Source of the DNA: Mesaphorura yosii
Taxonomy: Eukaryota; Arthropoda; Collembola; Poduromorpha; Tullbergiidae
DNA: 64,000 bases
Direction of reading: 5' to 3'
NCBI GenBank assembly: GCA_009869945.1
Contig: WIXG01000287.1
Coordinates: 1 to 64,000 of the forward strand
The first letter of the stretch is position 1; the number at the start of each line of letters is the position of its first letter. This document shows positions 36,201-51,200 of this stretch, piece after piece. The notes under the pieces are model-generated. The model was not told where the DNA came from. It ran no database searches and was given only the letters and a program-made list of their open reading frames with translations. Position numbers and translations under genes: made by a program.

Positions 36201-39200
36201 GATCGCGAGGAACTCGAGCAATTTGCAGACGACTACAGCTCCGAAAGCGGAACAAATCATCATCAACAATAAACACCAGCTGATCAACAAAGCAGGTAAG
36301 TCTCGCATTTCGCTGTGATTTTTGTGTTTACAAATCTTTTCGCTGCTGCTGCGAAGCTGCGATGAATGCCTGATGGATTTCAGGAAGCACTCAAAAGCGA
36401 TAGGCGAATGACAAACGAGATAAAGAAATGACAACTTATTTGCAAGACAATTGAGATCTGTCAGTTGCGAATTGTGATTTGCCTGCCATAAATTCCTTGC
36501 GTTTGCATTTACATTCCATTCATGAGCTCTTCAGAATTTGAGTTAATTCGTTCACGGTTTAAAATCTTTTCAGATCAGAGCTTTGCGAACAGGCATCTGC
36601 ATTTGAATAGGCATCGTCAATCGTCTCGACGCATGGAACAGATGATTTCGCTTTCATTTCCTCTTGCATCTTCAAAATTAGCATTATCGCATCTTGATTC
36701 TTGAAGGCTCGCAGTTGCATTTTGCATTTTCTTGTGCCTTGCCGTCTTGCGTGTTGATTCTTTTAATAAAAATCATTTACCCATGCCGAAGACGAAGACG
36801 CTGAGATCAGTCGGCTGCTTTATCATTTCCTCCCGCTCGTTCATTCTTCGCTCGCTTCAATTATCACTGATCCAAGAATAAACGCAGTGAATGTCGGTTT
36901 TCTTGAGACTTGGGATGAATTCAGGAGAAATGATTCCATTGTTTGTCTGACTCGCTCACACTAACGCTAGCAACATCCGGCTTTCGGCATGGCATTGCCC
37001 ATTCACTATCGGTTTCAGCCTGACTAATTTAACCAGGCCGAGGCAAGATTCATAAGATCGCCGGATGCAATATTTCACACCTTTCATAATTCACGACAAA
37101 CTCGATTCACATTCACGAAGGATCGATTCGACTCGATTTAAGCTGACTGACTTCCTTATCGTCGCCGCTGTCGTTGTCACACTTCTTGAGTACGAAGATT
37201 GCTGGCTGGGCTGCTGCTGAGTGCTAAATTGATAAATACAAACTGCAATTAATTCGCCAATTCGCGAATTCTTGCGAATGAGTCTTAATTGTCCATTGTA
37301 TTGTGCTCAATGGTAATAGTCGTTTGGTGGCTTACCTAATCCAATTGTTTAAGATGGCTAACTGGGATCAGCCAGAATTTATGAGTTTCGTCACGCTGAA
37401 CTGCCGTCGTGGAACCGCTGCCCTCTGATTGTCTTTGTGCCGACCGCTATGTTGGTTTCTACGAAGAGGAAGAATTGCCTCGCGCCTGTCCTGAATTGCT
37501 AAAAGAATACACTTCACACTAATTTCAAGTTTCGATAAGGATTGTTAAATTCATAACGTAATCTAATCACAGAGCAGAGAAGACGAACGAAGAATTGACT
37601 ATAAGTGTAGCGAGTTTAAGACTTCAGCAGTCAAAAGATCGTTAAAAGATTTTATGTTAGGATTCTTTTCCTACTGCAATGCAGTTGGCAATTCTGAATT
37701 CGCATCATTCAAGATTCAAGAATTGACAGATCGTGATTTTTGCCTTCGCCTACACATCGTTAAATCTTTTTTCATTTTATTCTCTTTATGCAATCCTCCC
37801 ATAAGTTAAATGGATAGCAATAAATTCGGTCCTGCATGCAAAATTTTTAATTACTGTGTATGTATAAGGAAAGTCTGATCTTAAAATCGCATTTTCGCAT
37901 GCATAAGTGTCAGAAATGCATAACAATGCAAATAAACCTACTTTCAAGAAAGGAAAAGCACGCTAAATTAAATTGGCTGTCTCGTTCTCGTCTCGAGTGA
38001 ATTTTAATTGTACTGAACAGCTGCTTGAAATGCGAAAGGGTTTTATGAGCGTGATTCGAGATTTCGTACTCGCATTCGTCTCATTTTGTGTTCGCCATCA
38101 CAGAGTTGAGTTGAATCGAGTTAAGCAGCATTGCTAATTTGTATGGGAAAATCGCAATTCGCAAACGAGCAATGCAAATTCCTTCCCGCATCGTAGCGCA
38201 GCGGTTCAAATTTTTAATCCGTGGCTGTTTGTTTACAGAAACTGTTCCGTAATATTCATAAAAATCATAAAACCTCATTGCAGCATGGGTTTTGGCGTTG
38301 TGGGAGAATTTCTCTACTCGCCTTGGCTTAAAATACAAGCGAGTCAAGTGACAGACTAATTTTTCGACAAATTTCGACGTGGTCGTTGAGAATTTGAAAT
38401 TGGAAAGCATTCTCGTCTTGTTCATTAACGCCACGATTCACAATCGCAGTATTTTGGCGTCAGCGTGCAAATACCAAATGGAAAAATGGCAAGTTGGCAT
38501 GATAGCTCAAGCATTTGGCACTTGACTTCGGGTCGGTGCGGTTTCGACTCTCAAAGTAATTACATTGCAATTAGGCGGCAACGGCGAAGGCTTTCTTTAT
38601 TTGCTATATTTAGACATTTAGCGTGAAATTTCTAAAATTTGCATATGGCAAGGTGCGAAAAATACATGCCACGCCACGCTAGCACGCAAATTAAAGCAGG
38701 ACATGCACACCATGGCCATTTTGGGCCGGCAAATTTCTGAATCGTGATGGGCAATTTGCAATTTCCTTATCGCGATTTGCATTTGTTCCAGTTTACGGCA
38801 AGCAAAATCTAAAACCGGCTCGACATCATTCAGAAATCGCGCGGCAGAAATCGTGAAGCGAAGCGACCGATGCATGATGGATTAGCATAATTTATAATCG
38901 ATAATTGCGAATTGCGCGAAATTAATAGAATTTACTGCATAATTACACGAGACGCAGCCAATAATTAGAGTGCGAGTTGTGATTTTCAAAGTGCGAGTGC
39001 GAATTTTGCATTTCGGACAGGAACTTTGCTGCAGAATGAAGAAAGTCGACTTTGCATTTGCACAGTCGAGACTCATGCGAATGTGAATAGCGGATTCCGT
39101 TATAATTGCATAATTATTAGCTAAATACCAGCACCAACAAATACCAAATCATAATATTTACGCACTTCACCGTGCCGTGCCGTCGTGATTCATTCTTTTG

Positions 39201-42200
39201 CCTTTTTATGGCTCTCTCGAAGATTTTCTCTAAACAATGCTTCCCTTCAAAGTCCAACTTCGCGTCGAGTCGTGATCGTGATTTCCGTGATTGTGATTGT
39301 AAATTTTTTGCGAGATGCGAACCGCGAATTTATAACTGCAATGCCGAAAATTGAATTGAACTCTGTTACTGTTACGTCAGTCAAATAGCAGACAGATTTC
39401 TAGATCAATCAACCATCGTAATTTGTAATCCGTAATCTGCATTCGTATTCGAATGGCAATACGCATGCCAATTAATTTGTACTTTTTGTACCGCATCGCA
39501 CAAAAGCATCGAGCAGCGCGATATTGAAGAGTTAAATAAGGACGCAGCATGAGCCTCGTAATTGTACCGTTATTTACATTAATGGATCCGTGCATTTATG
39601 CCATTATTATTTTGCACGCTGTGTTCAGCGAATTGCGAGAATTCTATAAATAGAATTCATACTCGCATCTTCACACACTACGATGAGCCTATTAAATTTG
39701 CGAACTGGCAACTCGGTCGATCGATCCGTCTTCGATCGACTGCGTAATTTATGAATTCTGGCTGTGGCTAATCGCATCAATTTTAATTGCATTGCAGGAC
39801 GAAACTGTGCTGCCATCACCGTCGCCGGAGCCGCAACGAAGATCCTCAACCCGAACTCCCTCCTTTTTAACGACACGACCCGCATTCGTCTGAACCAAGC
39901 CCGGCCTTCGCTGGACCAAACTTTTCAGAACCTGAATATCGCGGGGCACTCCAAGGCGCAGGCTTCGTCAGGATCAGGCAGCTCAGGCTCCGGGATTCAA
40001 ACGCGCAACAGCGCCAAGGGCGTCAGTGTCAGACCGTCCCATTCTTTTCGCACTTCAGCCCCTCCGTTGTCGTCGGCGGGGCAAACCCCGACGGCGGCGC
40101 CGCTCAGGCCCAGGGAGCCCCCACCGCCGCCTCCGCCTGCGAGGGCATCACCGGCTTCGCCAAGTTCTGCGGTCGCTCGTCCTCAGCTGCCAGCGCGTCC
40201 GAAATCTTTCCCATCAACGCTTGTCAACGGTGGTGCCACCGCCCCGTCCAAATCGCTGTCGCATTATGCACGGAGCCCGACCACTAAAGCGCAGATTTCG
40301 CTCCCGATGCCGATGCTGGGCTTCTCCACGACAAATAGCAACGTGGGCGCGATGAAAATGAAACCGACAGTGACAGCGAATTCCGAGCAATTGTCGCAGA
40401 ATTCTCCAAAGAACAGCAGCAGCAGCGGAGGCGGCAGGGCCGAAGCGGGTGGCAGGCAGCGCAGGCTGTTGGTCAAGAAAAGTGCAAACAGTAACAGCAG
40501 CCTGGCGGACAAGTGCGAGGCTGTCGAAAAGGTGTTGAGTCAGCAGCTCAGCAAAAATTCGCATTCACCGATGCCGACTCAATCAACAAGCAGCAAATTC
40601 GCAGTCGCGAGTGTGGAAGAGTCTCCGGTGTACGCCAATGTCCCGTTAATCGCCGCTGTCGCTGCTTCTGTGGGTGCGGGCAAACCGCTTCCACCGCCGC
40701 CCGTGCCTCCACACCAGACACAGACGCCTACGCCAAATCTGTCCCCGAGTCCGTGCCCGTGCCCTACTGCCAGCGAGCTGCAGAGAGCCAAATCCAGTTT
40801 AAGTCGACCCACCTCCTTGTCCAATTCCAGTTCGATTTCCAGCACAAACACGAACATGGCCCAGAAAGCCCCACAAACCGCCCAGGAGGAAATCCACTAC
40901 GCAGCGACGGACCTTTTCGACGTACACAAACAGCAAGCGCTCGAGAAGCAAAGGCCGAGCATGGAAGATGAGATCAATGCACATCACAGCCATTACAATG
41001 GGAATACGAACGCGAACGGTGCAAATATGGTTAATAATGAAGAATCGATGATTATGATGAAGATGAGGACGACGTCGGACGTGAATACTAATCAGAATCT
41101 CGGCACAGTTGACCTAATCTCGAGCTCGCCTTCACCGCTGCAGCTGCCACCCCCAACCAATAACAAAGTAAATGGATACGGTTCATTGAGTGCGCTGTGC
41201 CAAATTGAGGACGTGGACGCGCTTGTCGGTCAGCCGCAGCCAGACAGGTCTGGCAAGTCTGTGGAGCACGTACACGTACACAACAATGCGTACGCAAAAC
41301 AAGAGCCAGAGCCTTTGTATGACGACGTGATCGCAATGAATCGCAAGAATCAGAGTCACAGTCAAGTTCAGGTGCAGGCGCAATGCAATGGCAGCAAGAA
41401 CCCCTACGCAATTTCTCCACCGAGAGAAGCCCCGCCGCCCGTTCCGCCGCACAGCGCCAGCTTCATCGCATCCCTGTCAAAATCCACCGGCGCGAATTAC
41501 GCGCGACGACTGCAGCAGCAGGCCGAGGCGGCCCCGCCTGCGCCCGAACGCCCGGCTGGACCGTGTCTCTCGGACGCCAACACAAGTCTCATCCATTTCA
41601 TCGAAGAGGATCTGATTTACGATGACACGTCGGCGTTCAGCCGGCCTGAGCCTGAGCAAGACAGCGCCAGCGCCGAGGCGGAGCCCGCGGCCGATCCTTT
41701 ATACGATGACGTCCTCAATTTCGCCAGGATTCAGAGCCCCAAGCCGTCGCTGGAGGAGCAGCGGCACGACAACGACAGCGGGACGGAGTCCAACTCACCT
41801 CCGCCGCCGCCTCTTCCGACGTCCGGGCCTCCCGTCCACCTTCTCCCAGCCATTTCTTTGGAACTTCCAGTCATTTTGTCCACCGCCATGCCTGGCGCCG
41901 TGCCCACCTCGAGCAACAACACGTTAAAGAGCATGAAAGAAGTGAAGATCAAGAACAAGAAGCCTGATCGCGATCGGCACAGCGAAGCGCCAGCTCCCGC
42001 GGGGCATTCAAAATCTCACTCGGACCTCACAACCCTCATAAATGAGACTCTCCGCCTCTCAAAGACGACAAAAGATAACCACCAACACGGCGGCTCGGAT
42101 CTGCAATTGCAGCTGCAGGCACCAAAATTCAGCCTTGGCCGCGAAGAGGCAGGGAGGAAAACAGGCGCTGGTGACGGCGACGAGGAGCTATTGGACAGAA

Positions 42201-45200
42201 CTCGCTCGCTTCTCAACGAGCTTAACGAGAAACTCGCAAAATTCAGTCTGCCACCGTCGAACGGAGTGCCGCCAGGCGGCAGCGGCGGCTCGTCGAGCTC
42301 CGACTCGTCTTCCGGTGTGGAGGAGGACTACAATTCAGAGAGAAATTACTCGCTCTCCCTTCACGAAGACGACTGCTCCACGCTCACGCCAAACTCGTCG
42401 TCGTCCTCCCCCGCCTCCGGTTCGCTCGCGGACGACGCCGCGTACAAACTGAGCCAAGTCTCCAAGCTGGTGAACGAAACGATGGCGCTCGCCCGCGGGA
42501 AATTTCTGGACTCCATGAAATTGCAGCAAGAACGCAGCAGGGCGCCGGCGCCAGTCGAAGAGCCGATTTACGAGGAAATTAACGAGAGCAGCAGCGTAAA
42601 CAAAAGCGGCAGTCTGTCGCAGTTGCGGGAATTTCAAAATCGATCGCCATGCCCGATTTACGCCGACACCGCCTCTGCACATGCACACGCATTTGATGCG
42701 AAGTCGATATTCGACGGCGCCTCGCGAGGAGAAATTCTTTCGTTCTTGGAGTCGATTCGCGATCGACTCTCGGCCGTTGACTCTTCCTCGGTAAGTCAAG
42801 TCACTGTCACTGGTATTAATAACGCACAATTCACTCATATCAGTAAACGACAAACGAGAATCGATATCATAGCATCAGTTTACCGAGTTAACGAGAGTTC
42901 TCAGGAATTCGTCTCCCTTTCACTTGCGTCGCATAAATTATTGCAAAATAGCTCGCATTTCGCATATCGCATTTTTGCATTGTGTCATATGGAAATTTTC
43001 ACTTTTTACAGCGCTGCTTCGATGCTCAGATACAGATTTTGAGCGTGATTCACAGATTTGACGAAATTCTCGAGTCGACCGGCTGTCGTGGCTTTCTGGC
43101 TTTTGCTTTTGCCTTTTTTGTCGTGTCGGCTTGTATACAAGCACAGCAATTGAAACACCTGTCATTTTGACTCTTAAATACACTAAGCAGTTTCTCTAAA
43201 ACGGCCATTGTCGAAAGGACCATTAATCACGTCAGAAATGGATGCAATGCAAATTGCCATTGCACGGCAAATGCAAATGACATTCGTACTTACTTAAGTT
43301 GATTACTTTTCTTGAGAGCCAAGCGCGTCGACCGTCTCAGGTTGTTATCATCTCCATATTTAGCAAGGCAAATGCGAGTGCAAATCAGATGCATGCGTTC
43401 CTTGAATAAATTCCTGTTTGAACATGAACTCAAGAGCTCAGAGTACTAATTTATCGTAATTACGAGCGCTTTCACTCGCGCTGGGCTCGTAAGTTGTTTG
43501 TGTGTCCCAGTTTATGGCAGTTGGCGGGTCGATTCTTGGCAACAAGCAAGAAACTGGGCGACTGGTTTCAATTTCGATGACCAACGGTCAATTTCATGAT
43601 TTGCAGCGAGTTGGTCACGTATTTCGCATGATTCGCAATCGGATAATGTCAGTTTAATTGTGAGAATCGGAATAAACAAGAACTTAATAATTAACACGCC
43701 TGACCTGATTATTAAATGTCAATACTAAATGGTCAACTAATTACAGGCAATATTTCTTATAAACGTTGCAAATTCAATGCTGGGCGTGGCCGTGGCGAGC
43801 TCGGCGCATTGTGGACATGGAAGAAAGCTGTACTATTTTGCTTTGCATTTCACACGACGGAATTGCATGCAATTCTCTGCAGCAAATGCGCGTCTCGCGC
43901 AAAAACTCGTCTTGCATGATCTTGGCCTTCCCTTGATGAGTGTTTAATCCAAGCAAAAAGCAGCCCGGAAGATATGCAAGATGTAAGAAGTTGATAGACA
44001 TGATTATTAAAACAGATTTTACTACCGTTATGGGTATAATGGGCTTAAAATTGCGTGCGACGGAGTTTAAATACGCAAAAGATTCATTCTGTACTCATTT
44101 GCATTTGCATTGCGGTTTCCTTCTGCAATGCACGCGCGCAGGCAAATTAGCGTAGATTCGCCAACACCTCTTCAGATTCAAATTTCGCGGTTTATTAACA
44201 TACATTTTAATTCTCCGCTTCTTATGGCGTATATTTTTGCAGAATTCTCTCGGCGTCAAAAACAAGCACAAATCTTCAAATTCAGGAAGCGGGAACAAAA
44301 AGTCAAAAAAGGCGAAGGACATTGAGAGAAACGACTCTGGGATCGGATCCGAAGCCGGGTCAATCGTCGCCGTTCTCGGTGCCATCGGAACCGCTGCGGG
44401 CGTCGCTCCAAATTGCCAAAATGGGTCCTCCACATTCTTGACTCTCTGCAAAGACTGCCACAGCCTGCCCGAAGAGCCCAAGCAGGGCTCGGAAATTTGT
44501 GGCGCGTGCGCCCGGAAGCGAAACGAGCGGAAGGAAATCATTCTGGAGATTTACGAGACTGAGCTCAAGTACGGTCGCGATCTGCGCATCATCTCGGATG
44601 AGTTTTACAACCCGATTCAAGTCGCCGGGCTCCTGACGAAGGACCAGCTCGACCTCATCTTCCTCAACGTCGCCCAGCTGATTGACATCAACGTCGAGCT
44701 GACTGGCGCGCTCAAGGCAAGCATCGAAGAAGCTAAGGCGATCAAGGACGAAGAGGACGACTTGGCGAGCGTGAATATCGGCCGAATCTTCGTCGACATT
44801 GGCGAGCGTATGATGAGCGGGTTCGAGAGTTATTGCACGAGACAGGTACGCTAATCGCCAATTTCTTTAGAATCAACGCAGCACGCAAGAGTCAAAGGTG
44901 AAAACCATTAAGCGCGTGTAATAAATTGAATTTCGAGAGCACTGCAATTTTTCCGAATGAATATCTGGTCGCTTTACGTAATTTTCGTACGTTTGCCCCC
45001 AAATTATTGCAGTGCAAAATGTAAACACTCGAATTACGATTTGATTTATTGCTCACGTCCCAAAAATTACATGTTTTAGTGTGCATTTACGATTTACGCG
45101 AAATTGCAATTTTTGACTTATTTCACCACATTCACACACACACACAGTTTGTGACCTGCGATTCGCGAATTGCGAATTAATCAGTTATTGCACGTGTTCT

Positions 45201-48200
45201 AATTGCATTATCACTTATTTTATTTTTATCACTTCGTTGAAGGCGAATGCAGGCGCTCTGCTCACGCAGCTCGAGAAGGAGAAGGAGCTGCTCCGGATTT
45301 TCCTCCGCGTTTCGCAAATGGAGAATGCCGTGCTAAGAAGAATGAATTTACCAGCTTTTCTTATGGTAAGTGTATTTTCTGGTGGGTCTTGCAATTTTTT
45401 TTTGCACATTGAATTTGCGCGTGCGAGATGCCAAGCCAAAAAGATGAAAGCCATTAAATTCAAGCATGAGGTAAACTTTATGGGCCATCGTGTATTTGTA
45501 GGGCAACTTGCAATTAGCAGTTAGCACGTTCCTTCGTTACGCCAAAAAGGCTAAAAAGAATCAAATTGGTAAGGAATTTATGACAAACAGCACCTTTCGT
45601 CTCGTCGTGTCTTGCCCCACATTTCGAAATTCGAAAGATTCGACAGTAAACAGCCAAAAGGCAGAATCGAAAATCGACTGATTTCAATGAAGGCAGGAAA
45701 ATATTTTTAGACTCTTCGCATGCGTGCAGCAGGAAGATGAAGAATGCAGGCAGTGGCAGTGTGGGTGGCTTGGTTTGCTATTGTTTCAAGCCATGGCAAA
45801 TTAAAATGATAATCGCATGCGGTAAATGAGAATCTGATAAAAGACTATGAGCAGGCAGTTTTCTGGTCGCGGTCAAGCGGATTGCGGCTTCGTGGGTGTG
45901 AATGTCCACTTTTGCTGATTGCGTGTCATGAAATAATAAAGATCTCCTTGTCGTCTTTGTCCTTCGCTGCGCGCTTCCGTGAATGAATTCCTTTCTTACG
46001 GCTCACGGCACGGAAATCGTCGCCATTCGCCTGGTCATATGAGTTCCATTTCTATTTCGGCCTTAAGTTCGATGTCCATGGCGGCGAATGAAGACGAAGA
46101 CGGTCAAGTCAAAGAGGACGAGTCATTTTCTTTTGTCTCACGAATTGATCATTGATCTCGAGTGCAGTGCGGGCAGGCAGGACGCAGGAATCCTGAAACA
46201 ATGGAAATTATTTTATCTTTGGCGATGACACTGCGAAATCACGCAAGGCGAAATGAACTTGCAAATGTCCAATGCATTGCGGGCAAGTGCAGGCCGCCGC
46301 CAAGAAATCTGTGGGCTCAGCTCGCGATCCGCTGTTTGACTATTAAAACAAAATACAGATGGGCATTTCATGTAGTACGTCACATTCATAATTACTTTTT
46401 AATTAAGGGGCATAAATTGGAACGGAATACAATTCATTATTTGCATAGTGTCAGTCGTGTTATTTTCAAGCGCTGCATTGGCAGGCTGCATTTATCTAAA
46501 ATTTATGGCACACGATACACATGCTCGCATGCATACAAGAATGACGAGAAACGAGATTAATACACAAATTCATTCATAATTTATGGTTTCGGGTGTTTAA
46601 ATTAAGAAATGCAGGCTGAATACCACGGCGTGGTGTGTTTTAGGAGGATCCCACATTTCGCTACTCGCATGCCTTATTGCATTATTCTGAATGTCGTATC
46701 TTGAAAAGCGATCTCTCCTTGCATACGTCCACCTTGTAATTACAAATGCCAACTGCCAGTTTGCTCGTTTGTTGCTTGTGCTTAAGAATTTGTTCTTGTT
46801 TATCTAATCAGTCAATCATTCATAACACAGAAAACAGAATACAACAGGCTGGGTCGGGCGGGCGTATCGCGTCTGAATTCAAGATGATTGAGCACATGTC
46901 TGGCAATTGCAATTTCTTCGTCTTTCTGTTGTTCTTAGGCCGAATCTGAATCAAGATCATTTGTTTAGGCGCTCGCATTATGCATTGCATTATGCAATTT
47001 CATCACACGTCCGTCCTCCGTCGCTTTTAATTCGCAGTTCGTATGATGAATTGGCACGGTTGAGTAGACCTTCATTGCAAAATGTTGGAGGATGCACTAA
47101 ATTAATGAATGAAGACGAAAAGATGAAGACATACGTGGGGGAGAGAAATCTGTAATCGTAATCTGGACCACTACACGGCGTACGCCTAAGAATTGAGAAA
47201 CCCGTCAGTGCATGTGCATAGTGTTAATTGCATGTGCGAATGAAATAAATGAGATTTGAGCGAGATACTTACCAATACACGAATGTAGTTGCGTAATTGT
47301 GTAGTTGTGCACAAAACTGATAGAATGAGCGAATACGCAATTAATGCATTATTGAAAGCACATTAGACGTTGGCCAGTTGCAATTAATGGGCGATGGCGA
47401 TAATTTCATTAGCGGAATGAGTATTTAAGATTTTCAGAGAACAGAAAGGATTCTTGTAATTTTTGTAATCAGATGGCTTACATGGCGAATTCTGTATTCT
47501 TGCCTTTCTTGTGTTGTAACTGTAACTTACCAACAATTAACAATGATAAGAAGCGTAACAAAGCACTGATTGGCGACTGTGACAGCGACACAAGAAAGAT
47601 TGGCAGTTTCAATGAATTGATTTGACAGACTGAAAGAAAATGCAAGAGAATTAATGGTTTTAGGCGTTGGATTTTGCAATAGTGCAAGAGCCCACAATTA
47701 AAAATAGTGATTTTTCACTTTTTCTTGAGACTGGCGACTGCCTTTCAACCAAAATTACTTAACTGACGCTAAAATGCGCGGTCAAACTCACAAACGCAAG
47801 TTTTGCAAGGCCACTCGCTCCTGCGCGTCTTGGGCCCCAAAAAACACAGCGCCGTTTCAAAATAGGAAAAAAAATTAAATTGGAACCACTTTTCTAAGTT
47901 AATTCCAATACATTGAGGTTAACTTGTGATGGCGAAATTTTCAGGTTCCAGTGCAGCGAGTGACGCGCTATCCGCTTTTACTCTCTCGGCTCCTGAAAGT
48001 CACGTCCGTCGACCATCCCTTACATGACGACCTGCAAATGGCTGCGGAGCAGATCGAACAACACCTCGAGCACATGAATAACGTAAGTTAATGGCTTAGA
48101 ATCATTTCCTACGCTTGTAAATGGTGATTTGGTGATAAGGCGCTGCTAATGTGCTAATACTGATCTTTTTCTGCAGACGACTCGAGAAGTGGCCAGTCAC

Positions 48201-51200
48201 AAACTCTGGAAACGAATTTCGATCATCAACGGCGGTCAATTCAGCGGGTGCAGTTCGCCAGTCCATCGTCGCTCCAGCACGAGCAGCACAAATAGCAACA
48301 GCGAACTGGAGCAGCAGAGCAACAATGGTGCCAATGCCCGGATCAGAAAAGTACGACGACTCTTTAATAAGACGTAGGCATAGGCGCAGGACTCAGCCAA
48401 GCCTGCTGGCCGGCCTGTTAGGCGTTAAGTAATCTAATTTGAGAACCTGTGACTTGTGACTTGTGACTTGCAAAAAACTAAAACTAGGCTAAGAATTATG
48501 AATTATTAAGTAACGGCCTATATTTTAAATAAAAAGAAAGGTTTTTCTTGTAAATTGTGAATGAAAGGATTGCCAATTGCGAAATTTCGTCGTGGTCGCT
48601 TTTGTTTTACGCTCCTCGCGTGGCCGCGCGGCTCGAAGAGATGACGACTTTTGACAATGACAGCAAGAATTTTGCCTTGTGTCACTTTTTAAGAGGAGTC
48701 GAAGTCATTGCGATTGCGCTAATTTAAATGTTAAATATGGGACGCTACGCGTAGTTAAGAAAATCTGAAAATCGTGTCATAAATATACGTATTCCTTTAC
48801 TATTTCTAATCTTAGCAGTTGAGTCTTAAAGCATAAATTGCCTCAATAAAGCCTGAATATTTTAAATTTGACTAAAATTACGATTTGTACGGCTGTCGTT
48901 TTCCTTCCATTGGCAAACATGCTTGTAAATACGCATTTCGCATAAACTGATAACTGATTAGATGATTAGAAATGCTGACGATCGACGCCCGACGAATGAC
49001 GCCTTCGACTTCGACTGCACGGACGGACGCGACGGCCGGACGAGCGACCAGTGACCTTGACTTTTGTCTTGCCCTTTTCAAGTAAATCGAATTTCGCGCC
49101 TAATCTCCTGCCTCGTGTCTGTTTTCAGATGGCTTTTGACGTGACGAACTGGACCGACCTGTCTGACGCCTTCTGCATCGCCATCAGTGAATTACGCACC
49201 GTGTTTATGAATGGAAAGTCCTTCCGGCATATTCACGCCTGTCTTTTGGCCCGTGGAAAGGTACAGGCAACATGAACAAAAGAGCCGAATATTTTATGGC
49301 GTGGTGTTGGTTCAAGTCAGGCTGCAAAATAAATAGGCAAAAGGATCCAGACAGAAAGAATTGATTTCCTGCCGGCTTCTTGCTACGAGGCTGCAAATGC
49401 CATTCTTCTTCTGCGATTCTGCTCATCCGGAACAAAGAAGCTTAGACGTATCGAGTGTAGAGTACCAATTCAAGTGCAAAAATATGTTTCTCAACTCGAA
49501 CACGTAACAAAATTGGTCTGGTCGATTTCTCACTCGTTTATGCGTTTATGCAAAAGATCGAATTCTGCGAGAACGCAAGAGGAAAAGCAGCAAAGGCAAA
49601 AGACTTGCATTGAATTCAAATTCCGATGTGCGCGTGCCACAGGAAATTGTTTCTTCTCCAGAATCAAATTGCGCAATTGTAAAAACCACTTTGTAGCCTT
49701 TTAGCCTTTGCCTTTTACGCCACGTCGTCGAAATTCCGTCCCAGAATTCCCGATCCCTGAGAAATTGATAAGAAATCGAGTCCATAATGCATTTTCTGTG
49801 CTTGAATGAAATCTTGACCACCAGTTTGACTTGCCATTGCCATTGCGTTGATCGTTGAAGCTGATTTTGACAAATTCTGGTCGCATGCTCGCAGAATCTT
49901 GAGCGACTGATACACAAGATGGATCAGGACCACGAGCAGGAGCGGGGCCTGTTTTTCCCAACACCACTACTGCAGCAGCAACAGGAGATTGATGTCAGAG
50001 ATGTCAAGCTGATTCTAGTCCGAGTGAAAAATGCAAGACTTTCACTCTTCAGGGTAAGTAAGGCAATATTTCTCCCTCGGCTCGGCTCCTTTCTAGCTCC
50101 AGTTGCTTAGAGCCAGTACACAGCGCAGCAGAGTAGAACACAGAACTCAATTACCAGCTTACGATTCCGGTTGCTGTTGAAGAAGATCCACTCCAGAGAA
50201 ACCAGAGCCACGAAACTGCAAGGCAGGCAGGCAGCAATTCAGCAATGATCTCCTTAGGCAGCGGAGCTTAAAAAGCTCCCTGGACAAAACAATAAGCTAG
50301 GAAATTACTATAATTAAGTCACTATTACTTCTATTACTATTACTGCACCTATTATTCTATGATTGGGTCTTGGTAGTCGGCAATTACCGGAACATTTTGC
50401 CCGGGAGGGATTAAACTACTTAATTAGACCCAATTCAGGCTTTTTACTGTTACTACTTGCCTTTGGAAGTGGCTTCAGACTCCGGCATCGGCCTTGATCT
50501 TAGTTTCATGACCGGCTTATAAACTTTTGGAAGGAAAACACTAAAATACGGCGAAACTTACCAATTTTCAGGATCCAGGTTCAGGTCTCTGGCTCCTTGA
50601 ATAAATACGAACTTCTACCAGTTGAATGTTATGTAAATTTTTGTATTACGTCCAATTTCAGATAGCCAAAAGTATAGAGCCCGAAGCAGAAACACAGAAA
50701 TAGAAACAAAAGAAATTCTGTTCTGTGATCTGCTTTGTTTCTGCGAATGCACGAATTCTGTTCTTTCTTGTGTAATGATACAACTTCAACTTTCTTTTTC
50801 TCCTGAATTTCCCAAGTGAACAATTTTCCTTATTTCGAGGTCGCTTTAAAAACAAGACACGCAACGGAACGCAATTGAAAGTAATGCAATACACGGTGAA
50901 ATAGTTTCTTAGCCGTAGCCTACTTTTTAGAAAAAAACTGCCTTTTTCGTGTTTTATTTTGTATTGCGTCATTGAAATATGATAATCATTAGAAATAATG
51001 ATTTTATTAAATTTTAACCGGGGAAGATGTTCAGATAATGCAGAAAATGAAGTAAGATAAGAGCATGGACTAGTTTTGGCAGGCAAAATTGAAAATTATG
51101 TGAAATGGAAGTCTGTTTTTTGAGTTGTGAGCCGGCGTGGCAGCGGAAATAAATTTTGAAAAATATTCTCATTTCGTGCTGCTGCCTGGAAATGGAAATT

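Noticed and set aside
46162-46560. 132-codon frame in RhoGEF intron 5
   Set aside because: No domain and no splice sites that would join it in phase to the flanking DH exons.
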